A stretch of DNA of 38,487 bases, from positions 1 through 38,487 of the forward strand of contig JAIEQM010000118.1 in NCBI GenBank assembly GCA_019747705.1. Direction: 5' to 3'. Shown piece after piece: positions 34,332 to 38,487 of this stretch. Every line of letters starts with the position of its first letter. Positions within the stretch are counted from its first letter, which is position 1. The position numbers and the translations under genes were made by a program. Origin of the DNA: Chitinophagaceae bacterium. GTDB taxonomy: Bacteria > Bacteroidota > Bacteroidia > Chitinophagales > Chitinophagaceae. The notes under the pieces were generated by a model, which did not search any database, had not been told where the DNA came from, and saw nothing but the letters and a program-made list of their open reading frames with translations.

Positions 34332-34357
34332 AATCCCTTTCTTTTGAGAAGGGGATT
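34332..34357 (+). terminator. rho-independent terminator of the second ECF operon
   Basis: The stem AATCCCTTTC/GAAGGGGATT has ten pairs (one G-U; arms 34332-34341 and 34348-34357) around a 6-nt loop. TTTTATTTA follows on the plus strand. It lies 32 nt after the stop of the DUF4097-like gene, and 12 nt before the stop codon of the convergent dehydrogenase gene. Confidence 0.8.
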
Positions 34358-34368
34358 TTTATTTACTA

Positions 34369-35880
34369 TTACAAAACAACATGCTCTTTTGTCCATTCAT
34401 TATTTATCCTGCGCAACAGCTTCAACGGATTTTCATTCTTCAACTCCTCCGGCAATAACGCATTGCTCCAGTTTTGAAAACAGATGGGCCTTGCAAAACG
34501 TTTGATGGCATCAGCGCCTACCGAAGTAAATCTTGCATCAGTGCTTGCAGGAAAAGGCCCGCCATGATGCATGCTTAAACAAACTTCAACGCCAGTTGGA
34601 ACGCTGTTTAATATCAATCTTCCGCAAGTATTATTTACTGCTTCAATTAATGCTTCATTTTGGTGGATATCATTATCAGTTGCCATGAGTGTGGAAGTAA
34701 GTTGTCCTTCCATTTGTTGTGCAACCCTGAGCATTTCATGTTTATCAGCACAACGGATGATGAGTGAATAAGGACCAAATACTTCCTGGTGCAAAACTGG
34801 ATTGTTTAAAAATGTTTTTGCATCAACAGTGGCAATTGCTGGTAAGCCACGCAAACCGCCGTCAGGGTTTGCAACCGCTGAGGAGATTTCCATTTCACTC
34901 TCTGCAACAAGATGAACGCCATCCTGCAACAACGCATTGCTTTTATTTTCTTTATAGGCTTTTGCAATACCTGCATGCAGCATGGGTGCAGGTGCAATTT
35001 TTTGAATCGCTTTTCCTAAATCATGTGTGAATATTTTCAGCGCTTCACTTTCAATACCAATAATTAAACCCGGGTTGGTGCAGAATTGTCCCACACCTAA
35101 TGTTATGGAAGCTGCATACATTGTTGCAATATCACTTGCCGATGTATTTAATTTTTCTGGCAACAAATAAACCGGGTTCACACTGCCCATTTCAGCAAAC
35201 ACAGAGATGGGTTCTTTACGTTGATTGGCCCAGTCAAACAATTGCTTACCTCCGTTATACGAACCGGTAAATCCAACAGCTTTGGTATGCTGATGCATCA
35301 CCAATGCTTTTCCCACTTCAAAACCTGCACCATGCACATGAGCAAAAATTCCATCAGGCATATTGCATTGCTTTGCTGCTTTTTCAATGGCAGTTGCTAC
35401 CATCTCTGATGTTTGAGCATGTGCAGGATGTGCTTTTACAATTACAGGGCAACCGGCAGCCAATGCACTTGCCGTATCGCCACCGGCAGTTGAATATGCA
35501 AATGGAAAATTGCTGGCGCCAAAAACAACCACCGGCCCCAATGGTATCATCATTTTTCTGACATCAGGCTTAGGTGGGTTTTTATCCGGAATAGCAGTGT
35601 CAATACTTATCTCCATCCATGCTCCACGTTCACAGGCATCAGCGTATTGATTCAATTGTAAAATAGTTCTTGCACGTTCACCTCTTAATCTTGCTTCAGG
35701 CAGATTGGTTTCGCTCATTGCTGTTTGTATCAAAGCATCGCCGCAAGCTTCCAGCTCAATTGCAATGGCACGCATAAAATGTGCACGTTGTTTTAACGAA
35801 CATTTTTTACACGCATAAAAAGCTGACCATGCTTTTTGCATTACTTCGTTTACTTCACTTACTGTAAAATCTTTATACAT
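34369..35880 (-). CDS. aldehyde dehydrogenase, 2-oxoglutarate semialdehyde dehydrogenase type
   Basis: The 503-residue NAD(P)-dependent aldehyde dehydrogenase has N124 in ASNFPFAYS, VKAHPAHAQTSE, VGFTGSYNGGKQL, general base E230 in FAEMGSVNPVYLLP, and nucleophile C267 in GQFCTNPG. The ASNFPFA, MGSVNP and GQFCTNPG contexts match the subgroup that oxidises 2,5-dioxopentanoate (2-oxoglutarate semialdehyde) to 2-oxoglutarate in hydroxyproline and sugar-acid degradation. A DapA-family gene lies upstream on the same strand across 171 nt with a palindromic repeat. The two together suggest one catabolic path. It is convergent with the second ECF operon. Confidence 0.9.
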   Translation of the reverse strand: MYKDFTVSEVNEVMQKAWSAFYACKKCSLKQRAHFMRAIAIELEACGDALIQTAMSETNLPEARLRGERARTILQLNQYADACERGAWMEISIDTAIPDKNPPKPDVRKMMIPLGPVVVFGASNFPFAYSTAGGDTASALAAGCPVIVKAHPAHAQTSEMVATAIEKAAKQCNMPDGIFAHVHGAGFEVGKALVMHQHTKAVGFTGSYNGGKQLFDWANQRKEPISVFAEMGSVNPVYLLPEKLNTSASDIATMYAASITLGVGQFCTNPGLIIGIESEALKIFTHDLGKAIQKIAPAPMLHAGIAKAYKENKSNALLQDGVHLVAESEMEISSAVANPDGGLRGLPAIATVDAKTFLNNPVLHQEVFGPYSLIIRCADKHEMLRVAQQMEGQLTSTLMATDNDIHQNEALIEAVNNTCGRLILNSVPTGVEVCLSMHHGGPFPASTDARFTSVGADAIKRFARPICFQNWSNALLPEELKNENPLKLLRRINNEWTKEHVVL

Positions 35881-35953
35881 TTTATTGTTGATGATTGATT
35901 ATTGATTCCTTGCTGACATTGATTACATCAAATAATCAGTCATAAATTCTTTT

Positions 35954-36042
35954 CAGGGCCAAAGCCCTTACAATATTTGATTCATAAACCCGGGCTTTAA
36001 AGCCCGGGTTATTCAGTATGCTTATTAAGGGCTTTAACCCTG
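35954..36042. repeat. REP/BIME-like palindromic element
   Basis: Outer inverted repeats CAGGGCCAAAGCCCTT (35954-35969) and AAGGGCTTTAACCCTG (36027-36042) match at 14 of 16 positions when one is reverse-complemented. Between them lies a perfect 24-bp palindrome centred on GGGCTTTAAAGCCC (35987-36010). The nested layout is typical of non-coding REP elements moved by RAYT transposases. It could also form a terminator or mRNA-stabilising fold between the DapA-family and dehydrogenase genes. Confidence 0.7.
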
Positions 36043-36051
36043 ATTACTTTT

Positions 36052-36945
36052 TTACAACAACGGTCTTGTTGCAATTCCATCCCTGATGATTTTCAACACC
36101 CGTTCTCTTTCTTCGCCAATTAATGGTAACCTTGGCGCTCTCACATACTCACTGCCCAATCCCACTTCTGCTTCTGCCAGTTTAATATACTGTACTAATT
36201 TAGGATGAATATCCAGCTCCAGCAAAGGCATAAACCAGCGGTACAAGTATGCAGCATCTGCAATCTTTCCCTCCATGATCAAACTATAAATCATCACCGT
36301 TTCTTTGGGAAAAGCACAAACCAATCCGGCCACCCATCCATCGGCACCCATCACCAGTTCTTCCATGGCCAGTGTATCAACGCCACATAAAATTTTAATA
36401 CGGTTGCCAAAACGGTTTTTCATTCTTGTAACATTTGTAATATCCCTTGTACTTTCTTTTACTGCCGTAATGTTTTCACAGGCAATCAACTCATCAAACA
36501 TATCCAGTGTTACTTCAATCTTGTAATCAACCGGATTGTTATAAATCATAATCGGCAAGTCTGTACTTTGAGCAACAGCTTTGAAATATTCCACTGTTTC
36601 CGGGTGATCACTTTTATAACGCATGGGCGGCAGCATCATTAATCCTTTAGCGCCCCATGCCTTTGCATTGGCAGCCTGCTGCAAAGCTTCACGTGTGCTT
36701 CCTTCAGCAATGTTTAAAACAACGGGCACTTTACCTGCAGTTTTTTCAACTGCAAATTTTACCAGTTGTTCTTTTTCATTTACAGTTAATACACTTGCTT
36801 CACCCAAAGTGCCTCCGAGAATAATACCGTTAACACCTGCATCCAGTTGTGCATTCAGGTTTTTTTCAAACAAGGGCAAATCCAGTTCATCAGTTGCTGT
36901 AAACTTGGTAGTAAGAGCTGGAAAAACGCCGTTCCAATTGATCAT
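36052..36945 (-). CDS. DapA-family (dihydrodipicolinate synthase/NAL superfamily) lyase or deaminase
   Basis: The 297-residue class I aldolase-fold protein forms a Schiff base through K163 (ITAVKEST), with Y135 in MIYNNP and LGGTLGEASVLT at 43-54. The GTLGEA loop differs from the GTTGE of true DapA, pointing to a catabolic member. With the neighbouring 2-oxoglutarate semialdehyde dehydrogenase the best guess is 1-pyrroline-4-hydroxy-2-carboxylate deaminase of trans-4-hydroxyproline breakdown; a 2-keto-3-deoxy sugar-acid dehydratase is an alternative. The frame extends to a TTG at 36951, but ATG 36945 is preferred. A divergent ECF operon begins 129 nt upstream. Confidence 0.82.
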   Translation of the reverse strand: MINWNGVFPALTTKFTATDELDLPLFEKNLNAQLDAGVNGIILGGTLGEASVLTVNEKEQLVKFAVEKTAGKVPVVLNIAEGSTREALQQAANAKAWGAKGLMMLPPMRYKSDHPETVEYFKAVAQSTDLPIMIYNNPVDYKIEVTLDMFDELIACENITAVKESTRDITNVTRMKNRFGNRIKILCGVDTLAMEELVMGADGWVAGLVCAFPKETVMIYSLIMEGKIADAAYLYRWFMPLLELDIHPKLVQYIKLAEAEVGLGSEYVRAPRLPLIGEERERVLKIIRDGIATRPLL

Positions 36946-37074
36946 AAACAATTATTGTTTTGCCGAATTTAATAAAAACAGGGTTGTGCAGCATTTAAAA
37001 TTTTAAATTCTTTGACATAATGTATGCAATACCTGTTGATTCAATTCAGGCTTTATGATTATCTTTTGGCCGTA

Positions 37075-37635
37075 ATGAACCCATTGCCCGATTTTAATAA
37101 CAATCAACCAGTGTTTGCTGAATTTATCAAACAGCATCAGCCATTGGTATTTAATACAGCATTGGGTATTGTACAAAATCATGAAGATGCAGAAGAAATA
37201 GCACAGGATGTTTTTATTGAAGTGTACCGGCAATACAAAAATTTTAAAGGCGATTCCACAGTGAGTACCTGGCTGTACCGCATTACTGCCAATAAATGCA
37301 TTGATCTCATGCGAAAGAAAAAAAGTAAAAAACGTTTTGCATTTATTACAAGCCTCTTTAGCCCGGTAAGTAATGAGCCGGTAACAGACGCTGCTCATTT
37401 TGTTCACCCCGGAGTACAGGCAGAAAACAAAGAGAAAGCTGCATACCTTTTTAAAGCCATTGAGCAGTTACCCGAAAATCAGAAAACAGCCTATGTGCTT
37501 TGTGAAATAGAAATGCTGAGGTATAAAGAAATAGCTGAGGTAATGCAGGTTTCTGTGGCATCAGTTGAAGCATTGATATTCCGTGCAAGGCAAAACCTCC
37601 GTAAAATTTTAGAGAAATCGTATAAAAATTTATAA
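37075..37635 (+). CDS. ECF-type RNA polymerase sigma factor (third module, CnrH-like)
   Basis: From ATG 37075 the product has 186 residues; an in-frame ATG at 37024 would add 17 residues of no sigma character. Region 2 has NTALGIVQNHEDAEEIAQDVFIEVYRQYKNFKG and STVSTWLYRITANKCIDLMRKKKSKKR. Region 4 has LPENQKTAYVLCEIEMLRYKEIAEVMQVSVASVEALIFRARQNL. It is followed by a 95-residue membrane protein (44 nt) and a periplasmic helical protein. Sigma, small anti-sigma and periplasmic sensor form the same set as Cupriavidus CnrH-CnrY-CnrX, though gene order differs. Confidence 0.92.
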   Translation: MNPLPDFNNNQPVFAEFIKQHQPLVFNTALGIVQNHEDAEEIAQDVFIEVYRQYKNFKGDSTVSTWLYRITANKCIDLMRKKKSKKRFAFITSLFSPVSNEPVTDAAHFVHPGVQAENKEKAAYLFKAIEQLPENQKTAYVLCEIEMLRYKEIAEVMQVSVASVEALIFRARQNLRKILEKSYKNL

Positions 37636-37678
37636 AGAGCGAAAGTTTTTTTTTGAATCACCGTCTAAACCAATAACC

Positions 37679-37966
37679 ATGCAGCAGGAACAATGGATAA
37701 ATGAAGTAATGAAGAGCCTCAACGGGCTTCAAAAACAAGAGGGCAATCCCTTTTTGCACACCCGTGTACTGGCGAAATTGCAGGAACCAACTGCCGTAAA
37801 AATCTATGGTTTGCGGCCGGTTTTTATACTCAGTTGCCTTGCGGTTGTAATGCTCCTGTTTAATATTTTTAGCTGGACGGGTAATCGCACCACCGGTATT
37901 GAACAGGATGCAGTATCCATTGCAAATGCATCAAACGATTATGAATTAACAAGTACAGACTATTAA
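37679..37966 (+). CDS. small single-pass membrane protein, probable anti-sigma (CnrY-like)
   Basis: The 95-residue protein has a cytosolic N-terminus of about 45 residues with MKSLNGLQKQEGNPFLHTRVLAKL. One membrane helix follows at about 46-65 (RPVFILSCLAVVMLLFNIF), then an acidic periplasmic tail. Size and layout equal those of CnrY, the anti-sigma of the Cnr system, though I see no clear sequence identity. The position 44 nt after the sigma gene and 1 nt before a periplasmic sensor-like gene supports the role. Function is inferred from context only. Confidence 0.65.
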   Translation: MQQEQWINEVMKSLNGLQKQEGNPFLHTRVLAKLQEPTAVKIYGLRPVFILSCLAVVMLLFNIFSWTGNRTTGIEQDAVSIANASNDYELTSTDY

Positions 37967-37967
37967 A

Positions 37968-38447
37968 ATGAACAGAGTAACACTGCTTACAATACTGGTT
38001 GTTTTGCTGTTCATTATAAATAGCATCACACTTTATTTTCAGTTTCAAAAACCCAAAGGCAGAAGGCAACCGCCTCCTGATAACCCGGGAATGATTTTTA
38101 AAAAACTAAACCTGGATGCGCAACAGGAGCAGCAGTTTAAAGAAATGCGTAAAACACATTTTCAAAGAAGAGATTCGTTAAAAGCTGAGGATATGCGTTT
38201 GCGTAAATCAATGACTGAAATGATTGCAGCAGGGGTTACGGATGAGCAGCAAATAGATTCCATCACCAATTTACTGGCGGCCAACCGTAAACAATTTGAA
38301 ACAAATTTTTATCATCATTTTCAACAACTCTATTCAATACTGAGGCCTGAACAAAAGAAAGATTTTGGAGCCGTGCTTGATGAGTTGCTAAAACGTCAAA
38401 AACCGCCGGACAGAAGACCACCGGGACCACCACCGCATCAACCCTAA
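37968..38447 (+). CDS. periplasmic Spy/CnrX-like sensor
   Basis: The 159-residue protein has an N-terminal membrane anchor or signal (residues 4-24, LLTILVVLLFIINSITLYF). A helical Spy/ZraP/CnrX-type domain follows: NLDAQQEQQFKEMRKTHFQRRDSL (H64), TDEQQIDSITNLLAANRKQF, FYHHFQQLYSILRPEQKKDF (H116, H117) and a Pro-rich C-terminus. The His residues on the first and last helices sit where CnrX-like proteins place metal ligands. A role as an envelope or metal sensor that controls the upstream sigma pair is plausible; a Spy-like chaperone is the alternative. No terminator is seen before the window ends. Confidence 0.72.
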   Translation: MNRVTLLTILVVLLFIINSITLYFQFQKPKGRRQPPPDNPGMIFKKLNLDAQQEQQFKEMRKTHFQRRDSLKAEDMRLRKSMTEMIAAGVTDEQQIDSITNLLAANRKQFETNFYHHFQQLYSILRPEQKKDFGAVLDELLKRQKPPDRRPPGPPPHQP

Positions 38448-38487
38448 AAACAAATAAACCCTTGTGCAATCAACAACAAAAGCAGTA

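Noticed and set aside
37003..37407. 134-codon minus-strand open frame over the third sigma gene
   Set aside because: Antisense to a clear ECF sigma factor; no protein-like pattern.
1..38487. Search for tRNA, rRNA, CRISPR arrays, prophage and IS transposase genes
   Set aside because: No cloverleaf, repeat-spacer array, integrase or transposase frame was recognised; the only mobile-type signal is the small REP-like element.

Overview
The window looks like a chromosomal segment of a Bacteroidota bacterium, probably of the Chitinophagaceae or a close relative. This rests on a type IX secretion (T9SS) type-B C-terminal domain on a giant PKD-repeat protein, two TonB-dependent receptor/DUF4249 lipoprotein pairs, a kelch/DUF4270/outer-membrane-protein group, three ECF sigma modules with Bacteroidota-style anti-sigma partners, one TAnnTTTG promoter with a correctly spaced upstream TTG element, and AT-rich DNA with little Shine-Dalgarno signal. 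No species-level assignment is possible from sequence alone.

Layout. 0.2-1.1 kb (minus): rpsL-rpsG with a matching promoter and a terminator. 1.3-6.1 kb (plus): a 1599-residue secreted PKD-repeat protein, convergent with ilvE (minus). 7.3-9.9 kb (plus): a compact run of an unrecognised, possibly HolD-like protein, rdgB, an ECF sigma factor and a membrane protein with four tandem Trp-motif repeats. 10.2-17.0 kb (minus): two tandem TonB receptor-DUF4249 operons. 17.3-22.7 kb (plus): a tight operon of a small secreted DUF2147-like protein, TolC-like channel, periplasmic adaptor, MacB/LolC-type permease, ABC ATPase and YceI. 22.7-29.0 kb (minus): a LytTR response regulator and LytS-type histidine kinase, a second DUF2147-like protein, then an outer-membrane protein, a DUF4270 lipoprotein and a kelch lipoprotein. 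29.3-31.9 kb: thioesterase, TPR protein, and the aroE/phosphosulfolactate synthase pair. 32.1-34.3 kb (plus): a second ECF/anti-sigma module with a DUF4097-like secreted protein. 34.4-36.9 kb (minus): an aldehyde dehydrogenase and a DapA-family enzyme, separated by a REP/BIME-like palindromic element. 37.1-38.4 kb (plus): an ECF factor, a small membrane protein and a Spy/CnrX-like sensor, arranged like CnrH-CnrY-CnrX.

The most interesting signal is a short motif, TTTGTCCG(C/T)(C/T)T, in the intergenic DNA upstream of six transcription units between 13.8 and 29.1 kb. It always points toward the gene, usually 61-67 nt before the start codon. The six units are both TonB/DUF4249 operons, the DUF2147-efflux-YceI operon, the histidine kinase/LytTR operon, the second DUF2147-like gene and the kelch gene. 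I infer a local regulon, possibly run by the LytTR two-component system encoded inside it, that links outer-membrane uptake, envelope export and surface lipoproteins. I do not recognise this combination as a described system. The regulon claim is inference; the motif positions are read directly.
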